Shown piece by piece: positions 45,281 through 53,839 of a stretch of DNA of 64,000 nucleotides. The stretch's first letter is position 1, and the number at the start of each line of letters is the position of its first letter. Below the pieces are notes generated by a model. That model was not told the DNA's origin. It saw only the letters and a program-made list of their open reading frames with translations, and did not search any database. This DNA is from Dehalococcoidia bacterium (lineage in GTDB: Bacteria > Chloroflexota > Dehalococcoidia > Tepidiformales > Tepidiformaceae), in contig PQAO01000013.1 in assembly GCA_003104995.1 (NCBI GenBank), forward strand, positions 62,001 to 126,000, written 5' to 3'. The translations under genes and the position numbers were made by a program.

Positions 45281-45853
45281 TTAGTCTGCCTGCTCGAAGG
45301 CGCTGAAGAGTTCCGCAAGTCGGCAGCTGAACCCCGGCAGCACGTCCTCGCCGTCCAGGGCACCGTCTGGCGCAATCTCCGTGCGTGGGCGGCTCGTGCC
45401 CAGCACGTGCGCCCGGCGCGTGCCCGGGTAGATCACCCAGATCAGCGGGATCCCGGCCGCACGGTACTCGTCCAGCTTCGTCTCAAACGCCTCAATCTCG
45501 TCCCCCGGCGATACGACCTCGACCAGCAGGTCCGGCACCACCGTGAGCCACCCCGCGGGAGGCCTGCCGCCCGGCAGCTTGCCTTTGCGCACGAACACCA
45601 GGTCGGGCTTGCGCACGTGCCCGGGACGCTCCGGCCAGATCGTCATCCCCGTTCCTTGCGGGAAGACCCATCCAGGCGAGGCGGCTTCGACGAACTCAAA
45701 GACCCTCGCGAAGAGTTCACCCCCGATCCAGCTCGAAAGGCTGTCCCCGCGTGCCTCCGCGATCTGTCCGTCTACGAGTTCCGCCCCTTCGTTCTCGGGC
45801 ATGTGGAGGAATTCCTCGGCCGTGTATAGCCGGGCCGGTGCGGGTGCTGTCAT
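45281..45853 (-). CDS. Uma2 family (DUF820) putative nuclease
   Basis: 190 aa, PD-(D/E)XK-like Uma2 fold: YTAEEFLHMPEN start, AELVDGQI, VRKPDLVFVRKG (the Asp of PD), LLVEVVSPGDE (E-x-V/S) and LIWVIYPGTRRAHVL. Uma2 proteins are abundant in Cyanobacteria and Chloroflexota, often in many copies, and their function is not known; a transposon-linked nuclease role is proposed. TACCAT lies 7 nt before the ATG at 45853, fixing this start over the one 3 codons upstream. Confidence 0.87.
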   Translation of the reverse strand: MTAPAPARLYTAEEFLHMPENEGAELVDGQIAEARGDSLSSWIGGELFARVFEFVEAASPGWVFPQGTGMTIWPERPGHVRKPDLVFVRKGKLPGGRPPAGWLTVVPDLLVEVVSPGDEIEAFETKLDEYRAAGIPLIWVIYPGTRRAHVLGTSRPRTEIAPDGALDGEDVLPGFSCRLAELFSAFEQAD

Positions 45854-45860
45854 GCGTGCC

Positions 45861-45866
45861 ATGGTA
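45861..45866 (-). promoter_or_regulatory. -10 hexamer of leaderless promoter (Uma2-Nudix)
   Basis: TACCAT on the minus strand, 7 nt before the ATG at 45853. Confidence 0.55.
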
Positions 45867-45884
45867 CCAGATGCGCTGCCATGC

Positions 45885-47048
45885 CTAGCCGTAGACCAGG
45901 TTCCTGTCGATCATCGCGCGGCTGATCACCACGCGCTGGATCTGGCTCGTGCCCTCCACGATCGTCAGCTGGCGCGCGTCGCGGTAGTGCCGTTCCAGCG
46001 GGTGGTCCTTCATGTACCCCTGGGCGCCCAGCACCTGCAGCGCGTCGAACGCCACCCGGTTCGCCATCTCCGTCGCGAAGGCCTTCGCGATCGAGAGGTT
46101 GTGCGCGTACTCCTTCATAAACTTGCCCTGGTCCACCAGCCAGGCGGCTTTGTAGACGAGGTTCCGGGCCGCCTCGATCTGGATGGCCATCTCCGCGAAC
46201 ATGAACTGGATCGCCTCGAAGTCGATCACCGGGTTCCCGAACGCCTTCCGCTCGCGCGCCCACTCCAGCGCGTAGCCCGCAGCGCCTTCGGCAAGCCCGA
46301 CGCCCCGCGCGCCCACAGTCGGCCGCATCGAGTTCAGCGTCAGCATCGCGTGGTTGAACCCGGCGCCTTCGTCTCCGCCGAGCAGGTTCTCCGCCGGCAC
46401 GCGCACGTCCTGGAAGCTGAAATGGGCCGTCGGCACGCTCCGCACGCCCATCTTGTCGTCCGTCCGGTCGATCGCCACGCCCGGCGCGTGCGCGTCGACC
46501 ACGAAGGCGCTGATCCCCTTTGCCCCCGGCCCGCCCGTCCGCGCGAAGACGGTCAGCTGGTCGGCTACCGTCCCGCCGGAGATGTACACCTTGTTGCCGT
46601 TCAGGATGTAGTCGTCGCCGTCGCGCGTCGCCCGCGTCTGCAGGTTCGCCGCGTCGGAGCCGTGGTCCGGCTCGGTCAGGCAGAACGCCGCCTTGCGGTC
46701 GCCGTTCGCCAGGGCAGGCAGCCACTTCTGCTGTTGTTCCGCCGTCCCACCGAACACGATCGGCCGGGTCGGCAGCCCGCTCAGCACCAGCATCAGCCCC
46801 GCCCCGCACTCGTACTTCGCCACCTCTTCGATAGCCAGGCACAGTGGCAGGATGCCGTTCCCGGTCCCCCCCATCGATTCCGGGATGGCCATCCCCAGCA
46901 GGCCCGCCTTCTTGAACGCCTCGAAGTAGTCGTGCGGGTACTCGCCCGTTTCGTCCAGCTCTTTCGCCCGCGGGGCAACCACCTCCCGCGCGAGACGGCG
47001 CGCCGTCTCCTTGATGAGCCGGTGTTCCTCCGAGAGTTCGAAATCCAT
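45885..47048 (-). CDS. Acyl-CoA dehydrogenase
   Basis: 387 aa flavoprotein, normal family length, first oxidative step of beta-oxidation or branched-chain degradation. N-terminal FELSEEHRLIKETARRLAREVVAP, middle FCLTEPDHGSDAANLQT (FAD/substrate region), and C-terminal IVEGTSQIQR with the catalytic Glu in the place used by short- and medium-chain enzymes. ATG with AGGAGG. Electrons would pass to ETF, not encoded here. Chain-length preference unknown. Monocistronic. Confidence 0.92.
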   Translation of the reverse strand: MDFELSEEHRLIKETARRLAREVVAPRAKELDETGEYPHDYFEAFKKAGLLGMAIPESMGGTGNGILPLCLAIEEVAKYECGAGLMLVLSGLPTRPIVFGGTAEQQQKWLPALANGDRKAAFCLTEPDHGSDAANLQTRATRDGDDYILNGNKVYISGGTVADQLTVFARTGGPGAKGISAFVVDAHAPGVAIDRTDDKMGVRSVPTAHFSFQDVRVPAENLLGGDEGAGFNHAMLTLNSMRPTVGARGVGLAEGAAGYALEWARERKAFGNPVIDFEAIQFMFAEMAIQIEAARNLVYKAAWLVDQGKFMKEYAHNLSIAKAFATEMANRVAFDALQVLGAQGYMKDHPLERHYRDARQLTIVEGTSQIQRVVISRAMIDRNLVYG

Positions 47049-47221
47049 GGGTGGCCTCCTGTCGCGGTGCGCCGTTATTGAACCACGAAGGCCTTCGCTG
47101 AAACAGGATCGGTGGCCGTCGGCCCAACACCCCGGAACGTGATGTAGTTCATACAGGATTATCCCGCACTGGAGGAGACTGCCGCCGGGCCGGTCCACTC
47201 ATCCCATTCAGGAGCAAGCCC

Positions 47222-47533
47222 TTGGCAATCCAATACACGAAATGGCGTCTGCGCCCGGGAGCGGACCGCGCCAGGCTTGGCGACCTCGCACTCGACTGGT
47301 GCCGCTACTCGCGAAGCATCGGCGGGTGCCGAAACGCCCGCTACTACTGGGCCGATGCGAACAGCGTCGCCATCCTCCAGGAGTTCGACACCCCCGCCCA
47401 GGCGTTCCCGCCCCCCGACGGGCCCGGGACGAAGCTGGCGTTCCAGCTCTCCGATGTCGCCGACCGCACCGTCCACGAAATCTGGAGTGACGCCCGCGCC
47501 GGGACCGAGGCCTACCAGCGCTCTCGCGCCTGA
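47222..47533 (+). CDS. Hypothetical protein (103 aa)
   Basis: TTG start with AGGAG upstream. The sequence (IQYTKWRLRPGADRARLGDLALDWCRYSR..., then AILQEFDTPAQAF and a Trp near the end) suggests a small alpha-beta protein similar in outline to dimeric ferredoxin-like ABM domains, but no family is certain. No signal or membrane segment. It converges with the receiver gene over a perfect palindromic terminator. Confidence 0.6.
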   Translation: MAIQYTKWRLRPGADRARLGDLALDWCRYSRSIGGCRNARYYWADANSVAILQEFDTPAQAFPPPDGPGTKLAFQLSDVADRTVHEIWSDARAGTEAYQRSRA

Positions 47534-47540
47534 CCGCCAG

Positions 47541-47564
47541 TGAGGGGCGCCCGGGCGCCCCTCA
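47541..47564. terminator. Bidirectional terminator
   Basis: Perfect 24-bp palindrome TGAGGGGCGCCC with its complement, 7 nt past the 103-aa gene stop and 46 nt before the convergent receiver gene stop. Confidence 0.75.
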
Positions 47565-47609
47565 TGTGTTCGCTCTTCCGCTGCCCGCCCGACCGGCACC
47601 GTGCTGCCG

Positions 47610-48011
47610 TCAGGCGGCCGGAGCGCTATCGCCGGGCTCCGGCCCGGCCACCTCGCGGATGACGTCGAACAGGCGGGCGATGCCCTCCTGCTTGCCCACG
47701 AAGGCAGTTGCCCCCGCGCCTTCAGCCGCGGCACGCGTGTTCAGGTCGTCGTGCATCGAAAGGATGACCACCCGGGCGCCGGGATTTGCCGCCTGGAGCC
47801 TCTGCGTCGCGCCGAGACCGTCGAGTCCGCGCATGCGGACATCCATCACCACAACGTCGGGCTGTAACGACGCCGCGAGTTCCACGGCCTCCGTCCCCTC
47901 GTCTGCTTCCCCAATGACCTCGAAGTCCGGTTCCCCGGCCATGCACATCCGCAGGCCCTGGCGCACGCGGGCTTCGTCATCAACAAGCAGCAGGCGAATC
48001 GACAAGTCCAT
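47610..48011 (-). CDS. Stand-alone response regulator receiver
   Basis: 133 aa, one REC domain: LLLVDDEARV (Asp11, Asp12), phospho-acceptor Asp57 in VVVMDVRM, Ser in ILSMHDD and Lys107 in FVGKQEG. The receiver is like those of NarL-type regulators but there is no HTH; residues after 110 form only helix 5. It probably relays or titrates phosphate, possibly with the kinase at 48843. ATG with GGAAGGGTG. The frame extends 21 codons further without support. Confidence 0.83.
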   Translation of the reverse strand: MDLSIRLLLVDDEARVRQGLRMCMAGEPDFEVIGEADEGTEAVELAASLQPDVVVMDVRMRGLDGLGATQRLQAANPGARVVILSMHDDLNTRAAAEGAGATAFVGKQEGIARLFDVIREVAGPEPGDSAPAA

Positions 48012-48138
48012 CACCCTTCCAACAGTAGTCGCAGCCGCCTCGCGCAGCGTCCCACTGCCGGTTGGTTCACACACGAGAACTTCGAGGGAACGCGATCTCC
48101 GCCAAAGGGAGGAGGAAGGTTCACCCCAAACGCGGTGA

Positions 48139-48144
48139 TATAGT
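48139..48144 (+). promoter_or_regulatory. -10 hexamer of signalling operon
   Basis: TATAGT ends 5 nt before the ATG of a 14-codon ORF and about 46 nt before the NarL-type regulator. Likely promoter of the kinase operon. Confidence 0.5.
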
Positions 48145-48149
48145 CTCGA

Positions 48150-48194
48150 ATGCGTGTGCCCGAGTCTGAATCGCGCTCAGCGGAGCTCCTATGA
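48150..48194 (+). CDS. 14-aa leader peptide upstream of narL-type gene
   Basis: ATG 5 nt after a TATAGT box, 14 codons (start MRVPES, end SAELL), with its TGA overlapping the ATG of the response regulator (ATGA at 48191-48194). The overlap is the usual sign of translational coupling. The peptide is too short for a fold. It may be a translated leaderless lead-in that delivers ribosomes to the weak-SD regulator gene. Confidence 0.45.
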   Translation: MRVPESESRSAELL

Positions 48195-48823
48195 CCATCA
48201 GGATCGTGATCGCCGACGACCATGCCGTCGTCCGCCAGGGACTCAAGATGTTCCTCCTCGATGACCCCGACTTCGATGTTATCGGCGAAGCCCAGAATGG
48301 CGCCGAAGCCCTCAAACTCGCCCATGACCTCAAACCTGATGTCATCCTCATGGACCTGCTGATGCCGGTGATGGATGGGATCACCGCTATCGGCCACGTC
48401 CGCCGTGAGTGCCCCGAGACCGAGGTCATCGCCCTCACCTCCGTCCTCGAAGACGCCTCCGTCGTCGGCGCCGTCCGCGCCGGTGCCATCGGCTACCTCC
48501 TCAAGGACACCCAGGCCGACGAACTCATCCGTTCCATCAAGGCCGCGGCCAACGGCCAGGTCCAGCTCTCGCCGCAGGCCGCCGCCCGCCTCGTCCGCGA
48601 AGTCCGCGCGCCCGAAAGCCCCGAGTCACTCACCGAACGCGAAACCGATGTCCTCCGCCTCCTCGCCCAGGGCAAGGCCAACAAGGAAATCGCCCAGGCA
48701 CTCATCATCGGCGAGAACACCGTCAAGACTCACGTCTCCAGCATCCTTCTCAAGCTGGGAGTCCAGAGCCGCACCCAGGCCGCACTCTACGCCCGCCAAA
48801 TCGGGTTCGGCCCAATTGACTGA
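48191..48823 (+). CDS. NarL/FixJ-type response regulator
   Basis: 210 aa. Receiver (1-120) with Asp9, Asp10, phospho-Asp55 (ILMDLLMP) and Lys near 104 (YLLKD); LuxR-type HTH at about 145-205 (LTERETDVLRLLAQGKANKEIA... TVKTHVSSIL). Its partner kinase follows 19 nt later, with a HisKA_3 domain as expected for this regulator class. DNA targets unknown. Confidence 0.93.
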   Translation: MTIRIVIADDHAVVRQGLKMFLLDDPDFDVIGEAQNGAEALKLAHDLKPDVILMDLLMPVMDGITAIGHVRRECPETEVIALTSVLEDASVVGAVRAGAIGYLLKDTQADELIRSIKAAANGQVQLSPQAAARLVREVRAPESPESLTERETDVLRLLAQGKANKEIAQALIIGENTVKTHVSSILLKLGVQSRTQAALYARQIGFGPID

Positions 48824-48842
48824 GACGAGGACGAGTATCGGC

Positions 48843-51800
48843 GTGCGCAGAATCCCCCTCCGGCTCGGCCCAAAGCTCAATCTCTCGCTCCTCCTCTTTA
48901 TCGTCGTGCTCGGCACCGCCACAGCGGCACTCGTCCTCTTTGGCTTCCACCGCACCCAGGACAACGCCGCCCAGACCAGCCGCCAGGGTCTCGAACGCGA
49001 AGGTGTCCAGACGCTGCTGGCCAACGCCGAGACCCAGGCCTACATCGGCCAGCTCCAGTTCTCCCCCGCGGTCGAATGGGGCCACCAGGCTGCCCGGTAC
49101 ATGGCCGTCGCCCCCTACGAGTCCACGCTTCCGCTTCCCGAAGTTCCGGCCCTGACTGCAGATGACGCCGGCAACCACCACGACGCCCGCGCCGTCCGGG
49201 CCACGGACCTCTTCGTCCCGGCTGCCGCACCCGTGGATCAGGCCACCCGCGACCTCCAGGAATCCGCCCCCCTTGATACGCTCTTCCCCAGCCTGATGGC
49301 CGACTTCCCGGGCCGCCTCACCGAAGACAACTTCCGGCCCATCGCCCTCTATTACATCGGCCCAAGCGGCGCGCTCCGCCACTATCCCGCAACTGGCGAA
49401 ATGCAGCGCACCGCCAGCGGCCTCTCCTCGGCCATTACCGGCGACCTCTCGGATGTTGTGGGGCCCGCCGGGAACCCGGAACGCGCCACCATCTGGACGA
49501 CCCCCTACCGGGACGAGACACGTAAAGGCCTTGTAGTCACCGCCTATACGCCGGTCTATGTCGCCAATGAATACCGTGGCGCCATCGGCGTCGACCTCTC
49601 CATCGAGCGTCTCATCGACCAGATCAACCTGGTTCGCCCCACGCCCACCGGCTTCGCGTTCTACATCGATGACGACGGCAACGTACTCCGCACCCTGGCC
49701 TACGACCTCGTGGCCCTGGCTCGCGAAGACCCCAACAACGCCGCCTTCCACCAGGTCATCGAGGAGATGGTCGCAGGCCAATCCGATGTCGCCCGGGTCC
49801 GCCTCGGCAGCCGCGAGATGTTCGTCGCCTACGCTCCCCTCAGCGATGTCGGTGGGAGCTTCGCCATGGCCGCGCCCGTCGACGAGATCACCCGCGAGGC
49901 AGCCAGCGTTGCCGCCTCCATCAACGATGAGGCCAACCGCACCGTCGGCGTCATCCTCCTCACCATGCTCTTCCTCTTCGTGGTCGCTCTCGGCGGCACC
50001 GCCTGGCTCAACCGCCGCGTCTTCCTCCAGCCCATCGATGCCCTCGTTAGCGGCACGCGCGCCGTGGCCGCCGGCAATTTCAACGCCGCCATCCCCGTCC
50101 GCTCCAACGACGAGCTCGGCGACCTTGCGGCATCGTTCAACCGGATGATCGAGGAAGTCCGCACCCGCAACGAGGCCCTCCAGCGCGAGATCGCAGAGCG
50201 CGAGCGCACAACCCTCGCCCTCGCCGAACGCGAGGAAGGCTTCCGCAACATCTTCGAGTCCACCAGCGACGCGCTCTTCATCACCGACCTCGAAGACCGG
50301 ATCGTCGATGCCAACCCGGCCGCACTCGAAATGCACGGCTACACCCTCGAAGAGCTCCGCGCCCTCGAACCGTTCTCCCTCATCCACCCGCGCTCCCGCC
50401 CCCATACCGGCGAGTACCTCGAGACGATCGCCGCCGGCAAGACCTACCGCGGCCGCGCCATCGAATTGCGCAAGGATGGTTCCAGCTTCATCGCCGATGT
50501 CCTCGGCACCACCATCACCTTCCAGGGCAAGCCCCATATCCTCGCCGTCGTCCGCGACATCAGCGAAGAAGCCGAACAGCAGCGCCTCCTCGAACAGCGC
50601 GTCGAAGAGCGCACGCGCGAACTTCGCGCCCTCCTCCACGTCTCCAGCAACGTCTCCTCCACGCTCGACCTCGGGGAGCTGCTCGGCCTCGTGCTCGACC
50701 AGGTCCGCGACGTCATCCCCTACACCGGCGCCTCCATGCTCGTCGTCGAAGGTGACCAGCTCGTCGTGCGTGAGGCCCGCGGCCCCGAGTCCACCCCGGG
50801 CCCGGCAAGCCCGGCGATTCAGAAGTTCTCCCTGGAGGGCCTCAACACCTTCTGGCATGCTCTCCTTGACCGCGAGCCCATCATCGTCGATGACGTCCGG
50901 GGCGATGACTACTACGCCCATCACTTCCGCGGCGCCGTTGGCGGCGGCCTCGATTCGTCCTTCTCCCGCATCGTGTCGTGGCTTGCACTCCCCATGGTGC
51001 AGAAGGGCCGCTTCGTCGGGATGATCACCCTCTCCTCCGAGAAGCCGGCCGCTTTCACCCGCCGCGAGGCCGACCTCGGCATGGCCATCGCCAACCAGGC
51101 CGCCGTCGCCATCGAAAACGCCAGCCTCTTCGCCGAGGCCGAACGCCGCGCCAGCGAGATGACCGCCCTGTCCCGCGTCGCCACCTCTCTCGACCTCGAG
51201 CGCTCCGTCAAGAGCACGCTCGACAACCTTGCCCAGCGCATGGTCGAGTCTACGGGCGCCACCGGATGCTCTGTCAGCACCATCACCGAGGACGGGATGC
51301 TCCTGCTCGGCGGCACCTACGGCCTGCCCGAGGGCTTCCTCGAAGCGGTAGCCGCCGGCCACCGCAGGGGCGCGCCTCGCCCCAACCAGGTCGCCCTCCA
51401 GAGCGCCGGCCCCTACATCCTCCGTCACGTCCGCTCCCGCACACTCGCCGAACCCCTGTACACGGAGCTCCATGACGTCGTTCGCGACGAACCGTGGGAC
51501 ACCCTCGTCGTCGTCCCTATGCGCTTTGGCGAACGCGACCTCGGCACTATCGAGAACTACTACCTCCCCGGTGCCGAACCCGATGATCGCGAGATCGGCC
51601 TCATCACCGCGATGGCCCGCCAGGCCGCAACGGCCATTGAAAACGCCCTCCTCTTCGCCCAGACGGAGAAGCGTGTCCGCCAGCTCGAAGCCCTCACCCG
51701 TATCGCCGCCAGCTTCACCCTCGAAAGCTCCATCGAACAGCTGATGAACGACATCGCCGGCGAAGTGCTTACCGCCACCAACGCCGTCTCCGCGACCATT

Positions 51801-52811
51801 ACGGTCACCGGCGAGCACGCCATTCGCCCTCTCCGCATCATGGGCGTCGCTGGCCAGTCCCCCGAGTGGGTCGACGCCATGCAGGATGCCTACGCCGCCG
51901 GCGCCGCATCCTCCGCCGAGGTCGCCATCGCCGAACGCCGCCCCGTCTTTCTCCCGAACATGCGCGCCGAACGGCTGGATGACCCCCGCTATGCCGCCGC
52001 CCGCCATTTCTTCGAGAACGCCGACTGGGATTCGGTCCTGGTCGTTCCCATCATCTATGGCGAGCGCCCTCTCGGCGTCCTCACCGTGGCCTACGCAGGC
52101 ACCGACGCCCCGGGACAGGAAGACACAGGCTTCATCGAAGCCATCGCCGACCAGACCGCCCTCGCCATCGAGAACGCCCGGCTCTACCAGCGCGCTTCCG
52201 CCGCTGCGGCCCTCGAAGAGCGGCAGCGCCTCGCTCGCGAACTCCATGACTCCGTCTCCCAGGCCCTTTACGGCATCGCTCTCGGCGCCCGCACCGCCCG
52301 CCGCCGCCTCGGCGACGACGGCCCTCCGAACATCGTTGAGCCGCTCGACTATGTCCTTTCCCTCGCCGAGGCCGGGCTAACCGAGATGCGTGCCCTGATC
52401 TTCGAACTCCGCCCCGAATCCATCGCCACCGAGGGTCTCGTTGCCGCCATTGGCCGCCAGGTCGCCGCCACCCAGGCGCGCTACGGCATCACCGTCGAGG
52501 CCGAACTCTGTGAAGAGCCCGACATCGCCATCGAGGCGAAGGAGGCCGTCTACCGCATCGCCCAGGAGTCGCTCCACAACACCGTGAAGCACGCCCGCGC
52601 AACCCGCGTCCAGCTATCCCTAACCTGCGGCGATGCGATCCTCCGGCTCCGTATCGTCGACAATGGCCAGGGTTTCGATCCCTCGGGCGACTTCCCCGGC
52701 CACCTCGGTCTCCGCTCCATGCGCGAACGCGCCCAGGGTATCCGCGGCGCCTTCGAAATCGAAAGCTCCCCCGGCGAAGGCACCACCGTCACCCTGACGG
52801 TCCCGGCCTGA
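48843..52811 (+). CDS. Large sensor histidine kinase (HisKA_3) with PAS and three GAF domains
   Basis: 1322 aa from the GTG at 48843. Layout: TM1 (12-34); extracellular sensor (about 40-365) with CACHE-like GAIGVDLSIERL near 246-257; TM2 (367-389); HAMP (390-443); PAS (462-585); three GAF domains (605-765, 785-940, 958-1115); HisKA_3 with phospho-His1135 in ARELHDSVSQ; HATPase with N-box QESLHNTVKH (Asn1246), DNGQGFD and GHLGLRSM. Thus it is a complete NarX/DesK-class kinase sensing an external signal plus cytoplasmic ligands or redox/gas signals through GAF domains. Partner: the NarL-type gene just upstream. A TTG at 48816 overlapping the regulator stop is an alternative start. Confidence 0.93.
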   Translation: MRRIPLRLGPKLNLSLLLFIVVLGTATAALVLFGFHRTQDNAAQTSRQGLEREGVQTLLANAETQAYIGQLQFSPAVEWGHQAARYMAVAPYESTLPLPEVPALTADDAGNHHDARAVRATDLFVPAAAPVDQATRDLQESAPLDTLFPSLMADFPGRLTEDNFRPIALYYIGPSGALRHYPATGEMQRTASGLSSAITGDLSDVVGPAGNPERATIWTTPYRDETRKGLVVTAYTPVYVANEYRGAIGVDLSIERLIDQINLVRPTPTGFAFYIDDDGNVLRTLAYDLVALAREDPNNAAFHQVIEEMVAGQSDVARVRLGSREMFVAYAPLSDVGGSFAMAAPVDEITREAASVAASINDEANRTVGVILLTMLFLFVVALGGTAWLNRRVFLQPIDALVSGTRAVAAGNFNAAIPVRSNDELGDLAASFNRMIEEVRTRNEALQREIAERERTTLALAEREEGFRNIFESTSDALFITDLEDRIVDANPAALEMHGYTLEELRALEPFSLIHPRSRPHTGEYLETIAAGKTYRGRAIELRKDGSSFIADVLGTTITFQGKPHILAVVRDISEEAEQQRLLEQRVEERTRELRALLHVSSNVSSTLDLGELLGLVLDQVRDVIPYTGASMLVVEGDQLVVREARGPESTPGPASPAIQKFSLEGLNTFWHALLDREPIIVDDVRGDDYYAHHFRGAVGGGLDSSFSRIVSWLALPMVQKGRFVGMITLSSEKPAAFTRREADLGMAIANQAAVAIENASLFAEAERRASEMTALSRVATSLDLERSVKSTLDNLAQRMVESTGATGCSVSTITEDGMLLLGGTYGLPEGFLEAVAAGHRRGAPRPNQVALQSAGPYILRHVRSRTLAEPLYTELHDVVRDEPWDTLVVVPMRFGERDLGTIENYYLPGAEPDDREIGLITAMARQAATAIENALLFAQTEKRVRQLEALTRIAASFTLESSIEQLMNDIAGEVLTATNAVSATITVTGEHAIRPLRIMGVAGQSPEWVDAMQDAYAAGAASSAEVAIAERRPVFLPNMRAERLDDPRYAAARHFFENADWDSVLVVPIIYGERPLGVLTVAYAGTDAPGQEDTGFIEAIADQTALAIENARLYQRASAAAALEERQRLARELHDSVSQALYGIALGARTARRRLGDDGPPNIVEPLDYVLSLAEAGLTEMRALIFELRPESIATEGLVAAIGRQVAATQARYGITVEAELCEEPDIAIEAKEAVYRIAQESLHNTVKHARATRVQLSLTCGDAILRLRIVDNGQGFDPSGDFPGHLGLRSMRERAQGIRGAFEIESSPGEGTTVTLTVPA

Positions 52812-52907
52812 CCGCTGTGTCGGGGGCTCCAGCGCGTCGCGCAGTCCGTCCCCGAAATCGCGGACAACCAACCCGGCCGGGGCGGGACGCTGCCGCTCCA
52901 TCAGGTT

Positions 52908-53669
52908 TTAGAACTTCCCGTGCCGCCCCTCGCCCGAGGCGAATCTCGCCGCCCCTTCGCGTGCCTCGTTGCTCTCCAGCACGGTCAGTCCCCGGCGGTA
53001 CTCGTTCTTGAGCGCGTCGCCGATCGCCATGCCCCACTGCTCGTAGCTCGAAAGCCGGTCCTGCCGCAGACACGTCTGCGGGAACGCCGCGAGCTGTTCG
53101 GCCAGTTTGATGGCCGCTTCCAGGGCAGTCCCGGGTGGAACCAGCCGGTTCGCCAGGCCCATCCGCTGGGCTTCTTCTCCCGAGACTGGCCGCCCCGTCA
53201 GCATCAGGTCCAGCGTGTTGCTGTGCCCGATGAGCCGCGGCAGCCGGATCGTCCCCCCATCCACCAGCGGCACACCCCACCGCCGCTCGAAACAGCCGAA
53301 CACCGCGTCGCTGGCCGCCACCCGAAGGTCGCACCACGCCGCCAGTTCGATCCCACCGGCCACGGCGAACCCCTCGACCGCGGCAATCACCGGTTTCGAA
53401 AGCAGCATCCGTGTAGGCCCCAGCGGCCCGTCGCCATCCGCGGCCACCCGGGTGCCCCGGCCTTCCGCCACCGCCTTCAGGTCCGCGCCCGCGCAGAACG
53501 TCCCACCGGCGCCCGTCAGCACCGCCACCGCGAGGCTGTCGTCTCCGTCGAACCACTCGAACGCCTCGCGCAGCGCTTTTGCTGCCCGGCGATCGATGGC
53601 GTTCCGCACCTCCGGCCGGTCGATGGTCACCACGGCCACCGGCCCGCGTGTCTCGTAGAGCACTGTCAT
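52908..53669 (-). CDS. Enoyl-CoA hydratase/isomerase family protein
   Basis: 253 aa crotonase. GAGGTFCAGADLKAVAEG (near 54-71) and VEGFAVAGGIELAAWCDLRVA (near 99-119) form the oxyanion hole; GVPLVDGGTIRLPRLIG follows. The SD (GGAAGGAGG) is strong. It is divergent from a TetR regulator and the intergenic region holds a repeated TAGACC element, so regulation by that TetR is likely. Substrate unknown. Confidence 0.9.
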   Translation of the reverse strand: MTVLYETRGPVAVVTIDRPEVRNAIDRRAAKALREAFEWFDGDDSLAVAVLTGAGGTFCAGADLKAVAEGRGTRVAADGDGPLGPTRMLLSKPVIAAVEGFAVAGGIELAAWCDLRVAASDAVFGCFERRWGVPLVDGGTIRLPRLIGHSNTLDLMLTGRPVSGEEAQRMGLANRLVPPGTALEAAIKLAEQLAAFPQTCLRQDRLSSYEQWGMAIGDALKNEYRRGLTVLESNEAREGAARFASGEGRHGKF

Positions 53670-53783
53670 GGTCTGTCTTCCTCCTTCCTGGCGCGGGACC
53701 GCCAGTCACACTGGCCGTTCGAGCAGCGCTTTCGGCGCATCTTCCCAGCACAACGGGCGGAAGTCACCGGGCCAGCCTGTCTC

Positions 53784-53816
53784 TAGACCAGTCATCATAG
53801 TAGTAGACCGGCCGGT
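53784..53816. promoter_or_regulatory. Candidate TetR operator (TAGACC repeats)
   Basis: TAGACC occurs at 53784-53789 and 53804-53809, exactly 20 bp apart, the second running into the palindrome ACCGGCCGGT (53807-53816). It lies between the crotonase and TetR genes. The TAGACCAGTCA core is like that recalled for LmrA/YxaF-type operators. Confidence 0.5.
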
Positions 53817-53839
53817 TCAGCCTGTGTAACCTCGGTCAC

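Noticed and set aside
48750..52247. 1165-codon open frame on the minus strand opposite the sensor kinase
   Set aside because: It is antisense to a kinase with complete ordered domains, lacks any known motif, and long antisense frames are expected in GC-rich DNA with this codon bias.
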